A DNA stretch of 64,000 nucleotides from NCBI GenBank assembly GCA_013398955.1, contig VWPU01003997.1, forward strand, positions 55,842 through 119,841, read 5' to 3'. The DNA is from Callaeas wilsoni (lineage: Eukaryota > Chordata > Aves > Passeriformes > Callaeidae). The notes under the pieces were generated by a model. That model ran no database searches and was not told where the DNA came from. It worked only from the letters and a program-made list of their open reading frames with translations. Position 1 is the first letter of the stretch; each line of letters begins with the position of its first letter. This document shows positions 46,284 through 58,526 of the stretch, one piece after another. The translations under genes and the position numbers were made by a program.

Positions 46284-49200
46284 TTAAAATGTTGTTTGGG
46301 TATCTAAGTATCACTGCCATGAGCCATGGGCTCTAGCACCAGACAATGACTTTGTAGGAACTAAAGTCTTTTGTTCCAGTTGTTGAAGGGTTGATTTGGG
46401 CCAGAGCTGTGAAGATGCTCTGCTTGCCTCCTGTCAGTCAATGTTAGCAGCTTTCCATGGAGGGGAGTATGAGTGTGATTCTTCACACAGTGTGAAGTCC
46501 CCCTCCGGAATCCACTCTCAAAGGAGGGTATGTATTCCAGCTGCATTTTAACAAGGGATGGATAATTTTATGGCCACTCTTATTTGTAGCTTTGCACGGT
46601 AAATTAAGGATAATAAAAGCAGGTATTTCAAAGTGTACAGCAAACTCTGTAGGAGTCAGGAAGGAAATTTTGTCCACCAGCGGTATTGTATTGTTGTTTA
46701 GCTAGACTGAAATGGACATCTCTTTCATGGGGAAAATAACAATTTCAAAATTTTATTTAAGTCCAAATAAGCCCAGTTCTATATTTTGAGCATGAGTTGA
46801 TATGCTGAAAAATCGTTGTTCAAAAGCACTGCAGTTTTCCACTAGAACAGCTCAATGTGTTTGAGGTTATGGGGGTTTTTTTTAAAAAAAAAAAGAAAAG
46901 GAAAGGAAACAAAAGAAAAGAAAGGTTTTCCTAATTTCTAAACTTGTGTCAAAATGTGCCTGGTTTCATTCCCAGTTTCGCTGGCACTAAAATATCATAC
47001 TGTGCTACGACGGCTTGGTGAGTTACTGATGTTCATGACAGATCTGCTGTAAACAGCATTTTGTAAAGGACACGACGGTTTTAGGAGCTTATCCATTTCT
47101 CTTCGTAAAACAGTCACACATCCTCGTGTCAGCCAACCGATGAGTGTAGCTGGTTTTCCTCTGAAGAGCAGGCACATGGAGGTGAAGCCAACCTACACAT
47201 ATTAGATATCAGAGGAGCTCCAGGTTATTAGCTATGGAGAACAAAAGGTTTTAGATGCTCTCTCCATCTGTTTCTCCCTCCTGTGCCAGACACACGGTGT
47301 AGCAGACCGTGTCTTCACAGACATTTTCCAGGTGGAAAATGTGCATACGAGAAGCGCCTGCATCCACTCCTATATCTCTTTCCCAAAGCACAAGCTCCTT
47401 CCATCACAGCTGAAGGAGCCATATCCCAACAGCAGACATCCATAAAGTCTCTTTCACGCTTTTCATCCCTAGATGTTGCTTCCTCAAAGGATGCTCTGTT
47501 TAGCAGAGTAGTTATATAACATCTTGTTAATTAAGTAGTCATTGACACTCCCTGCCTGCCTTTTTTTTTTGTGGGGCTGTGTGCTTGAGGGAGCAGTGGA
47601 TGTGCTTGTACTCACCTTCTTGCAGGGGGATCCTGCATGGCTGCACTCCTGCCTCTGTTGCCCTCTTCAGAGACCAACACAGAGACTGAACTGGAGGTGT
47701 CTGGGGGAAGATTTTGGGCAGCAAGGCACTGCTCTGTTGTACAGCCACGTCCCGAAGTGCTCCCAGGCCCAGGCAGGAATAGATGGAGAGCATGCAGAGG
47801 TCTTCCTGAAGGGATCTGCCCAGCAGCCACCAGCAGAGCTGCCCAAACAAGCATGTCCCACCAATGTGGGTGCCAAAGGAAGTTCAGGTGACTAAAATAT
47901 GCAATATTCACTAATAGGAAGACGCTTTCATCATTCCCTCCTGTGGGAAGTGTGGCTTGCTGTCAGCAGACTCTGGCTGTGCCGCTGCTCTGCTGAGCAG
48001 AGTCAGTGGCTGCAGCACGTGGCAGCGCTGTCCCACCCTCACAGCTGCAATCACCATCTCTGTTTTCCCCCTTGCCTGCTGCTGGCACAGCTCCCAGCAG
48101 TTTCAGACCAGGCATCATCTCTTCCTGCTGCTGCTGAGGCGTCTTCTTGGTCTGTGGTAAGGGGAAGGTAAAGGGGGATGAGGTGAAAGGTAACAGGTGA
48201 CACCAACGCATGAAACAGGCACTTCTGCCTGCAGACTTGCTTTTGTAGACAGAAGCATGTGCAAACTCTGTGATTCATTAGCACCTGCCTGGCCATTTCA
48301 CGTTCAAACAAGGGCGAGGTGCTCTGAAAAGCTAATGAGAGCAATGTAAAAATCTTGTTAGGCTGCTCTTGATAAAACAGCACTTGTCATACAAACGAGA
48401 GGATATATCATTCATCGTTGCTGGGTTCACCTGCCAAAAGAGAGCTGTAAGTTTTCTTTTTTCCATACACAAATCTTGAAGTTCACTGTGATCTGTCTAG
48501 ATGGTTTCTGTCTGGGGGAAAAAAAAAAAAAAGTGTTTTGAATTTAGTAAATAATCCCCAGGAATATTTACAGAAGATACATAAATGCCAACTCCTCCTC
48601 TTAAGATATAGTTCAGTGTCTTAAAATCAACATATGCACACTGGGTGACTGGTTGTGAATATTCTCCCTAAACAAAAACCCAGCCAGGCAGGCCAGCAGG
48701 GAGCTATGCAAATGGTGAAGAGCAATGATCTGCCTTCATTGCAGGCTTAATTTATGAACTAGATTTATTAGGTCTTTTTATTGAATGAGTTACTGCATAT
48801 CCTACTTCTTCCTGTGCCAATAGCTGTGTCCAGGGAGAAGGCAAAAGAAAAAGAAAGGCAAAGGACCCAAAGCCTGGCACCACTTTGCACGTGCAGATCC
48901 AGTAGTTGCAAATACAAGTGTGAAACTGGTTCCACTTTGTTTTGTACCCAGAAGAAAAGAGGCCAAAGTGGGCACTGCAGTTGAGAGGGAAACCCTCTCC
49001 CAGGGCATCCTCAGCAGAGCATGGCATTGCTCTCTTGCACATGGCAGCTCAGCCACAGGAGATGCTCCAGGCTCCTGCCCAACAGCCCTTGTTCTCCACT
49101 GCCTCCCAGGGAGCAGGGACACAGCATGAGGAGCTGGAATGGTGCGCTCAAAAACGGTCTGGGATTGTAGCAGAAATAAAAAACAGCAGGAAAAAATTAC

Positions 49201-52200
49201 ATCGTGCACAACATGCCTTGAGCTTCAGATATTTGTCCCCTGCTGTATGCTGGGTGCTGCTGGTAGCCTTTTGAGAACTGTTTGGAGGACATAACGGAGT
49301 GTCCTTTGCCTGTACCTCTGCAGTCCCATAAAAAGATCCACTTATTGGAGACACTGATTGCATATAATTACTTTTTTCCTTTCTAAATTGCAGTTTAGAG
49401 ATTCCCCCAGCCTCTGCGCCTGACAGTTCAGGAGAATGATCTAAATTCTAAAATCAAATTACAGACAAGTAATAGACCTAAAACCACCTTAATGTATAAT
49501 GAGTATAATGTTTAGCACATACCCAAGAAATATTCCTAGCACTGTTAGATCAAACATAATAAAATTAAGTTATGGACTACTGAAATCACAGCAATTCAGC
49601 ATCCTGTCCTTGCAACACAAAACAAGAGACACTGAGATATCAGCCCTGATCTTCAAATCATCTCCAAAGCTGTATCTATTATTGTCGAGGTTTTTTGTCT
49701 GCATGCTGCTTTTTTTTGACATCTATTTATTTTTTCTGCTAAAACACAGATGTTTGCCCTGTATTGTATTCATATGAACCAGCCAGATAAGCATTCAGCT
49801 GCTCTGTACAATCATTTTGCATGTAAGGAAAGGAAAAAACAGCCCCTGTCAGCTGAAATAGCTAAAAAAAAAACCAAAATAAAAAAAGGAAAAAAAAGAA
49901 GAGTGTGTGTGAACAAGCATTCAGTGATAGACGCCTTATCTCTGAGATTGATCTTGGAGATTTTGGCCCTTTAGCGTGAGATTGATGTGGAACAGTTTTC
50001 AGTTTTGACATTGTGTTGGACTCATCAGAGATGTTGCCATCTTTGCAAGGAGGGAAAGCTGGTGTCTGGCTCAGCAGGCAGCAGAGCAAAGCAGCAGAGA
50101 CTCGGGGAGGTCTCATGTGTCTTCCTTATGGGATTTCTCTGTGCAGCACTTTTTATTGATCATATGTTGTCTTTTCCCTCAAACGCCTCTGTGCCACATT
50201 TGCTCTTCTTGATCGTTGTTGGGTCCAGCTCCAAATGATATTTGTTTGCCTTTAATTTCAAGGGTGTTCTGAGAGGTGCAGGAATCCCTCAAATACTTGA
50301 GGAATACTCAAGGAGATGGATAGATGATAGTGTAGGCTCTGCACACACACAACAGGGGGAAGCAGAGCTAAAGTCTAGGCTAACCTAACATGGGGATTTA
50401 AGTAGTTTAATTCTGAACTAATTTTAAAATAATGGAATTAGATTTTCTATGCTATTAGATTTTCTAAGTGAACAATAGAATCAAATTTCTTCAGACCATG
50501 CACGCTGCAATCCCAAATATTTAAATAGAGTTGAAGTGTCAGTGAAGGCTGAGCCTGCCCATGTGAAGCTCTGGTGATCCTCAAGTGCCCATGAAGGGGA
50601 ACTCAAGGCATCACTTACATGGGCACAGAATAGAACAGCATCAAGGCCTTTGTGTTCAGTAATTTTGACATACTAATGCATTCAGCTCTCAATCACCTAA
50701 GCATCAAAGCAATTAAGCTTTGGTTTTCAGCAGTGCATCTTAATTGTGCAGTCTTCTCTGCAGAGGATAGATGATCAAGCTCACATGGCAGTGCAGAGCC
50801 CAGGACAGGGATATCCATCTCCCTCTCAGCTCCTGCCTCTTGGTTCTCCTTGCACAGACAGTGGTTGGCACTTAGGGACATGTACCCTCGACCTGTTTCC
50901 CCTTCAGTGTCATTGATCCCATTATTGGTACTATCTGACCTTGAAACATCCTCTATTTTTTATTTTTAAGTAGATTAGGAAGAAAGCTTCTTGGAGGGCT
51001 TAAAAGACTGTATGCTAAAGATGATTTCTGCAACCTGATATGGATTACCATAGTTACTCTGTCTGAGCATGGCAGCTTTCCAGCTCCTCTGCCAGGAATG
51101 ATCTAAAAGCTTTTCTTTTATTGTGTCTTGAGGTGAGAGTCTGGATTCAAAAAGCCTTCAGAATTCTAATTCTTTCCTCCAGTTTGTTGGCAGGGGGAGT
51201 CCAGGGCCGCTCCATCTGATGTCTGATATGACTGATAACCTACAAACGGTGCATTCGGGATCTCTGATTGTGCATGTCCAATCACTTAATTAATTGAGGG
51301 AGATGCAGCTCATGGCATCCCCATTATCTCTGCAATCTCTCGTTCCTCCAGCCTCTTTCCAGGCATACTGTTTAGGGCTTGTGGCACTCCCTCTTCTTCA
51401 TGGAACATGTGCATTTGCTGGGCCAGATCTGCAGTTAGCAAGAGCAGCAGAATGTAAAGGGCAGTCTCTTGAGTCTTGTTATCTTCTTATGCACAGTAAT
51501 AGCACAGTCTGCATGCCATTCATGATTTTTATTTAATAGAGTTTCCTGGTGTGTATTTTAGGATTCATTTAAAAATACATCAGTGATGAGCAGGGTAGGA
51601 AGAAGAAACTGAGCCAAAAATTCTCTCTAAACCCAGACCAATAACTGTCTTGTCCTGCCTGCAGCTGACATTTAGGAGTATTCTTAAATCATTTTAAGTG
51701 ATTTTTAAAAATCACTTCCGAAAAGAGGAGTCTGAGGGAGAGACTATGGGTGGATTGCCTGATGCCAGCATGAGTAGGGTGAAAAAACTGGGTCCCAAGT
51801 TCATGTTGAACTAATGTTGATAAGTGATTAGAGGGAAACTGGAAATGGCAGACTGCATGTGGAATATCAGCATTGCTTGTGGCACTATTTTAATGATGAA
51901 AAATCCAGGTTACTATATATAGTGCTGATTTATTCCTTGGGATTTCAGCTGGGGCTCCTTCAGGATTCCAGGGACTGTGGCATGGACCACCCTGCTGACC
52001 ACACCTGAGCAGGGAGCACTTTAGCACTTTTTCTATTTTCTGTCTCTATTTGGCAGGTCCAAGACTGGGACAGACCCGTTTCTCCTAGTCTCAAATTAAT
52101 TCTTTACCCATGAGACTATTCTTTATCCTGCTGTGCTGTCTGGAAATGATAAATTATTGCTGTTGATAACAAATACTTTCTTCTTCTTCCTCCCCACTGC

Positions 52201-53859
52201 TTAGCCCTTGTTTGTAGTGCTGTCCTTCCTGACTCCAACAGTTGGGTTAAAGCCTGAGCAAAAACCCAAGTCATAGTGAAATGTCAGCATGCAAAACCAG
52301 TCCAAAATGCCTGGATTGCTGATACAGACATGCTGCACATTCATCCATCTCCCTCCTGAAATCAATAAGGCTCTCAGCAGAGCCTTCTAAGAGGTCCCAG
52401 CAGAGCCTTCACTGTAAGTTTTCTGCTCTGATCCGTGGTTTTGGCTGAACATCCTGAGGTGCTGCCTGTGCTGCTGCCAAGGCTGCTCAGGGCAGGGGAT
52501 GCCAGGGCTGGTTCAGCCCATCAGGTCCACCAAGCCCAGCTCAGGAGATATTTTAAATGCCATGAATATTTAAAACGAGCAAAATTCAAGCCCTCGGGCA
52601 TCCTGCTTTTCCAAATTGTGAGAGCTGTGACCAAATACAGACACAGGTAGTTTACATAATTAAAATTAAGCTTTCTTTTCCATTTTCCTCCTCTTCCTTT
52701 TCCAGCAGCACCCCATTTAATGCCTGTGGCAAGATTCATCACCTGGAGGCTGTTTTTTATGAGATTTGACAAAGATCATTCAGGAGTCAATATTTTGCCA
52801 AAAGCTAAGTGATAAGTCTAGTGACTTGCATATAATTACTCCTTTTCTTTTATGTCTTCCTTTTGTTCCCCTTTCTCTTTTCATTGGGGTTTTGAGTTAC
52901 TGACAGCAGAGCAAATGAGCTATGCTCAGGAGGTATAAAGGCTTCGGGTTTGTGCTTTGCTCACTGCCTCAGCTTCATTTTGCATGATTTCTGAATAACA
53001 GCAGGAGCATGGAGAAGCCGTCATGTCTTTATGTACAACACTCACAGCTCTCCACTGAATTCCTTGAGGTTTCCTTGTTATTTGATGAGGTAGGCAACAG
53101 TGCTTCCAGCAGGGCAAAATGAACTGGTTTAAAGGAGCAGGGTATGGAATGGGCAAGGGAAAAGAGGATCTCAGATACCTTTAGGCTCCTTCAAATAACT
53201 TGGGCTGGATTTCGATACAAAGGTGAATTTTGGTACAAACAAATTTTTGCCTTTGTAAATAGACCTTACATAGAAACCAGCATAAAAATCCTCTTGGCAG
53301 CTGGCTCCCTTCCTAAATATGATCACCCTTCAGCCCATAAAATTACAGCTCTAGCTTTGTACCAATGTGGTTAAAAGAGCAGATTTATCTGGGGCCCTAA
53401 ATCAGAAGCTCCTGTGCAGCAGTGGCTGTGTGCTGCCAGACCCAAGCACAAATGCCCCAAGTCACATTTTCTCCATTCTGGTTAAGCTGTTTCTGAGATT
53501 TTGCACAGAAATTTATATTGAAGATTTTTGGGTTTGTTTGTCTGATTGCCTGACAAGTATTAGTGAGGCTTTTTAAGCAGGGCAGCTGTGAAGGAGTACT
53601 GAGAGGAGCTGGATACCGTGACCCTGGGTCAGGCATCTGGTCCCATCAAAGCCCAATTTACCTGTGAAACCTTCCAAAAGGGAGCAAATTCAGTCCTGTC
53701 TCCCTGGAAGTAAAGAGCTGCTTTGTGACTGAGTTAATGCTCACAGGGTGGTATGAAATGTGTCTATATTGATTTCAAAGAGAAGGTTGTTATGAGGAAG
53801 CATTTCCTAAGACTCAAGGCTGGTTAGTTTGCAATCATTTTGTGTTAAATAATTCAGAA

Positions 53860-54845
53860 GCTGATGCAACAGTAAATTAGTAAGTAGTCTAAACAACATG
53901 GTTTTGTGGCAAACTTTATCAAAGAGGCCTAATTTTTACTCTCTGATTATATTACAAGTCTGGTTGACAAAAATGATTGTACAAATTTAGTGCATTTAGA
54001 CTTTGTGAGGTGTTTGCCTTGGCAGTGAATGGCATGCTGATTAAACATTAGCACCATTCAGTGATATTAGAATATGCATTAAATGGATAACGAAGTGCCT
54101 GGCAGCGCTCAAGGAGTAGCTGGTGATGGGGAATCAGGACTAAATGGACCTGTGGTTTCTGGGGCACATCAGGGTTAAGTACCAAAGTTCTCTGGTGTTT
54201 GTACCAATGGTCTATAGCAAAACCCAACTCGAATAATTTTTGCAAAGCACTAAGAACTAGAGGATGGCAGGCAGTGAAGAGGAAAGGAGGCTGGCTCTGG
54301 GGAAGGTGAACTTTTTGGTGAAGGGGGTGAGGAATCCCCCAGGCCCCATGTTGGTCTGTGCAAGGGCACAGCCCTGCAGGCTGGAGCACGGGGAGCGCTC
54401 GTGGGATGAGGCGAGCAGTGATCCAAGAAGCCTCTGCACATCGATCCTGCTGTGATGACCTGACAAAGGGAATTTATGTGGCCTTTAAATATATAAACAA
54501 GGGAGCACTGAATAACAGGAAAAGAGGTGATTTTACTTTTATTGCAGCACCGCTAAAACCAGATCTCAAGTAGCAAAATATTGAGTCGAAACTTTGTAAG
54601 GATATGAAAAAGTTGGAAAGCGGGTAGGAAAGAAGGGCTAAAATTATTTGAGGGTATGAGGAATTGTTTTACAGTAGGAGGCCTGAAAGGTTCAGCGTGT
54701 TTCATAGACCAAGAAATGGTCTGAGATGATTTTATTTTTTTGTCCATGAGTCTGTTCTGGGAAGAAAATAATTCTGTCCTAAAAGGAGAGAAAAATAAAA
54801 GAAGAGGCTATATCTGAAAGCTGAAATAGATATTATTAAATGAGC
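53860..54845 (+). mobile_element. Ancient CR1 LINE, ~1 kb of RT domain and 3' region
   Basis: This is the longest old CR1 copy in the window. Landmarks run in order without a large gap: a catggttttgtggcaaact block (53899), tgcatttagactttgtgagg (the LDF..AF region, 53991), gctgattaaacatta (54034), gcattaaatgga (54075), gatggggaatca (54125), gtggtttctggggcacatcagg (54153, the SGVPQG region), gggaatttatgtggcc and atataaacaagggag (54468-54504), gaggtgattttactttt (54525), aaggatatgaaaaagttgga (54598), aaattatttgagggt (54640) and attgttttacagtaggaggc (54662). Frames are broken throughout. The 54260-54440 part is the least alike. The left end may reach to about 53750. Confidence 0.75.
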
Positions 54846-57755
54846 TGTGGGCTTGGTGAGGGGTTTTTGGGATTTGTTTTATTTTAACTGGGAAGTAATT
54901 TTAGTCATTAGAGCACATAATTAAGAGAACAAAATAACAGAATTCTTTGCTTTTTGATGGCTCCAGAGTAAGACTTGCTGCTATTCTCCACTATTGACTT
55001 TTTTGGGACTTACAGCTGTGTTCGATCAGAAATAACTGAGTAAAATACACTGGTCTGTTATAAGGTCAAAGGAAGAACTAATGAGTCTTCCTGGTGTTCA
55101 ACTTGTTGACACTATAACTGGAGATGAACACAGTGATGTTAGAAACAGCCTCACCTGATCTCAAAAGGAAAAGCTCTCCCAGTGTTATTAGCTTCCTCGT
55201 GTGCGCCAGTTGTTGTTCATACATTTTTAATGTCTTAATCTGGAAAGCTCATTGACATTTTGTTCTGAAGCACACGGTGCTGCTCCGCAAAGGAGGACAT
55301 TTGTTCCTGCAGCTGCACCATCTGGGCAGGAGAGCAACAGGGCTGCCCCAGAGTGCTCGGCCCGCCCTGCAGAGGCTTGCCAGGATTCCTCAGGTGCTGG
55401 CATTGCTCAACATGGTTTGTGTTTAACTCATGTGGGGGCTGTCTTGGGTGGCTCCAGCGCGGCCGTGACGTGGCTCTCTGCTCAGAAGGATCAGCAGCAA
55501 CAGTTTGATAGGAGGAAGAGATTTATGGTGCAAACCTGATTCCAGCACCAAGCCTTAAAGATCTGGAGGCAAAAGGAACAGCTACAGTTATGAAATGTGT
55601 CAAGAAATGTTTCCCATCAGGAAGCAGTGGATGAACTCACCAGGGCTTGTGCCAGCTGTGTCCATGCCTTACCCGTGCTGCAAGTCTCCGTGTCTGATAC
55701 TAAAGCTGATCATGTGCTGTGCCCGTGCCCACGAGTGAATGTCTCCCTGCTCTTCAGCTGTTACCCACCCTGAACATAACTCTTTTTGCGAAAGCAAAAA
55801 ACAAAACAAAACAACCAAACAAACCAACAAACTTTTGGGTACAAATCCTGCAGTGCTCTCACTCCCAAAGCCCCGCCAGTCAGGAATGGCTGCCTTTTCT
55901 CTTCCCCCAGGCACAGACCGAACAAACTTTTGTCTTAGACTGACCCAGCGCCAGCCTCAGCGTAGGGGATGTGTTACAGATTTCCCCTTGTTCCATTACT
56001 GCAGTGATTTACCCATTTCTAGCAACTAAACCTCGAATGCATCCACATGTCACGTCGCTGGCAGCGTCACGAGGCGCTCCAAGGCCAGTGCCTCCAAGTG
56101 GGGGGGAGGGAGTGGTGCACAGAAGCCTCTAAATTCCAAAGCAGAACTATAAAGAGCTGTAATCGTACCCAGAGTAACTTCCCTGCTATAATTCTCAGCA
56201 GGAAAACAATTACATTGCAGCAGTATAACCAGACAGACACGCTGTAAATACAAAACATCCTTTGGAAATATATGCCCCACATTCCAAATACGTTTAGAAT
56301 TAAGGCAAACAACTCTCTTCCAACTGGGATTCAAGGCAGACATGCCGAGGGGTTTGGGATTTTTTTTTTATTTCCCCCTCCTGCTTCTACTTTTTTGTTT
56401 AGCAGACACATAAAGGTGCTGTGTTAGTTGATATGTGGATGGCACACTCAGGCTGTCGTCGGAGAAGTGGCAGGGGAGAGCTCAGCCTCACACTCAGTCC
56501 CTCGCCCTCCCCACTGCAGCTGGTTACTTCTGTCCTCCCGAGATGAAGGCGAGTGAGAAGGGGGGGTTTGGTTGGTTTTTGGCACCAGACAGGACAAAGC
56601 CAGAAGCACAAAGCCAGATCTGCTGCCGGTGCTGGGATGCAGCAGCTCTCTGAGCTCGAAGGCTCAGCTGGTTCAATACCCTCAGCGGGCTCTGGTCACT
56701 AGGGGAGGATAGAGGATCGCAGAGCCTGTGGGTCGTGGACACACTGCTGATGAAAACTGGGAATGGTGCAGGGTCTGTCTGCCTGAGATCCTGCTGCTTC
56801 TGCTGCAGCAGAACCCGGAGAAGCAGCGGGACAGAAAGGAAGGGAGCCGTGGCTTGTTTTCTTTATACCTTTCTTTGGTGGGCAAGACCCAGGGTTGATA
56901 TTTGGGGCATGTTGTCTTTCCCCAAACATTCAAGGTTTGATCGGTGGTCATTTTTAAGCGGTAAGATGTTGCTCTGCCAGAGGTTATTTTAAATTACTGA
57001 GCATGAAAGATATTTCTGAACTCTGTTTAGAGAGCCCGAAACATACATATATGCATAACATATATATGCAATGTTTTAGTATCTTCATTCATCTTTTGAG
57101 GGATTTTATGCAGCATATGTTCCTACACTGCTCAAAGAAGTAAAATTTGGCCATTTCCTGCTGCCAAGTCCAGCCCTTCTCGGAGAAGGATAACTTGACA
57201 GGTTGGGAGAGTTTTTTAGTTTCTACCATCCCTCACCCAGTTCAACAGGAGAAGGGGATGGGGCAGGGGGAAGCAAGGTCCTAAAGAAATGTGTTTGAAA
57301 ATCTACACATTTCTCTGGGAACAGAGATATCTTCTTTAGATGTATTTTAAAATCATTCTCCTGCAGTACATTCGATATGATGGTTTTATAAACCTACAGG
57401 AAGTTTTTCACTGGACACTGTGGGAGGGAAGATGCAAGTTTGTGTGGTTATATCGGGTAGGGTATGGCTTGCAGTGCTTCATGCTGATCCTGGATGTGAC
57501 GGTTCTTCCAGTTATTCAGGTTATTGTGAGATACTGCAACACCTTCTCTAAGTGTCCACCCTAGTTCCACTGGTCAGTGGACATTTTAGCATTGCCTTTA
57601 ATAAGAGGGACTATGTTGCAGAATTTAAGGACAGTAGGGTGAGTTGAGGTTAGGAATGGTTTGTATTCACCACAAATGGAAGTATTTCCCAAGGCAGGAG
57701 ATTAGGACAGTGCTTTTCTCCAAAGTCAGGAATAACAAAAACTTCACATTTTGAA

Positions 57756-57773
57756 AATAATAATAATAATAAC
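57756..57773. repeat. AAT microsatellite
   Basis: About six AAT units. Confidence 0.9.
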
Positions 57774-58514
57774 ACAGGAGGGAGAGAGGAGGGGGGAAGG
57801 AATAAAAGAGAGATCTTTCAGAGATCACAAAGCCAAACCTAGCAGCACTTTACTGCAGCTCTCAAAAGTTTAGAAGTGAAGCCCATAACAATGAAATGCA
57901 TGGCTTGAGGGCCAGAGCTAAATCAGGCTCCCAGCACAGAGCAGGGGCCGTCCCACAGATTTGTTTGTCACTGCAAGTAATGGCTGTGAGGCAAAGGGGA
58001 GCACAGCTGATGTTTAACAGCCACAAAGCTACTTCTGCCTCCTGTCTGGAAGCTCATATAGGGAACACGTGGAAGGTTTCTCCATGCTGGCAGGTTGTAA
58101 ACCTGAATTTTCCCTACATATGCCCCTTTTCCATGCTCGTTCTCTCCTGCTGTGAGTAAGTGGGGAAGACAGGTTGAGGGTGCAGTTTTAGATTTTGAAT
58201 AATTGAACTTCCATTCCTGTTTTCAGTGAAAACACTGGTTTGCATGTGCCAGAGCAGGAGCTTCCAAAAGCACAATCCCTCTGCGCACGTGCAAAAGTAC
58301 ACAGACATGTACACACACAGGTATACACACTACAAACACAAACAAGCATAATTCTGCTGTGTACTTCCAGAGCTTCTGGTCTGAAGCTGAACATGAATTT
58401 TCCTGTGTATTTGTCTTCTTTATACTGTCTTCATTGCAGTGATTTGATTTGCTTAGAGCAACAAACAACACATGGGGTAGGGAGGGAAATAAGCAATTGT
58501 CTTTACGTTTTGCC

Positions 58515-58526
58515 TATATATATATA
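58515..58526. repeat. TA dinucleotide run
   Basis: Six alternating TA units. Confidence 0.85.

Larger units (their letters stand above)
44311..53859. other. About 9.5 kb of unique non-coding DNA
   Basis: No gene is supported. A GC-rich patch lies at 44460-44800 and is described separately. A 21/18-bp tandem duplication lies at 46245-46283, and A-rich low-complexity tracts lie at about 46878-46925 and 49863-49905. An A run is at about 48520-48533. The remainder shows no motif I can name. Confidence 0.5.

Noticed and set aside
57340..57564. Open frame after a cctgcag acceptor-like site
   Set aside because: The translation shows no domain and the exon has no convincing donor. One good acceptor is common by chance.
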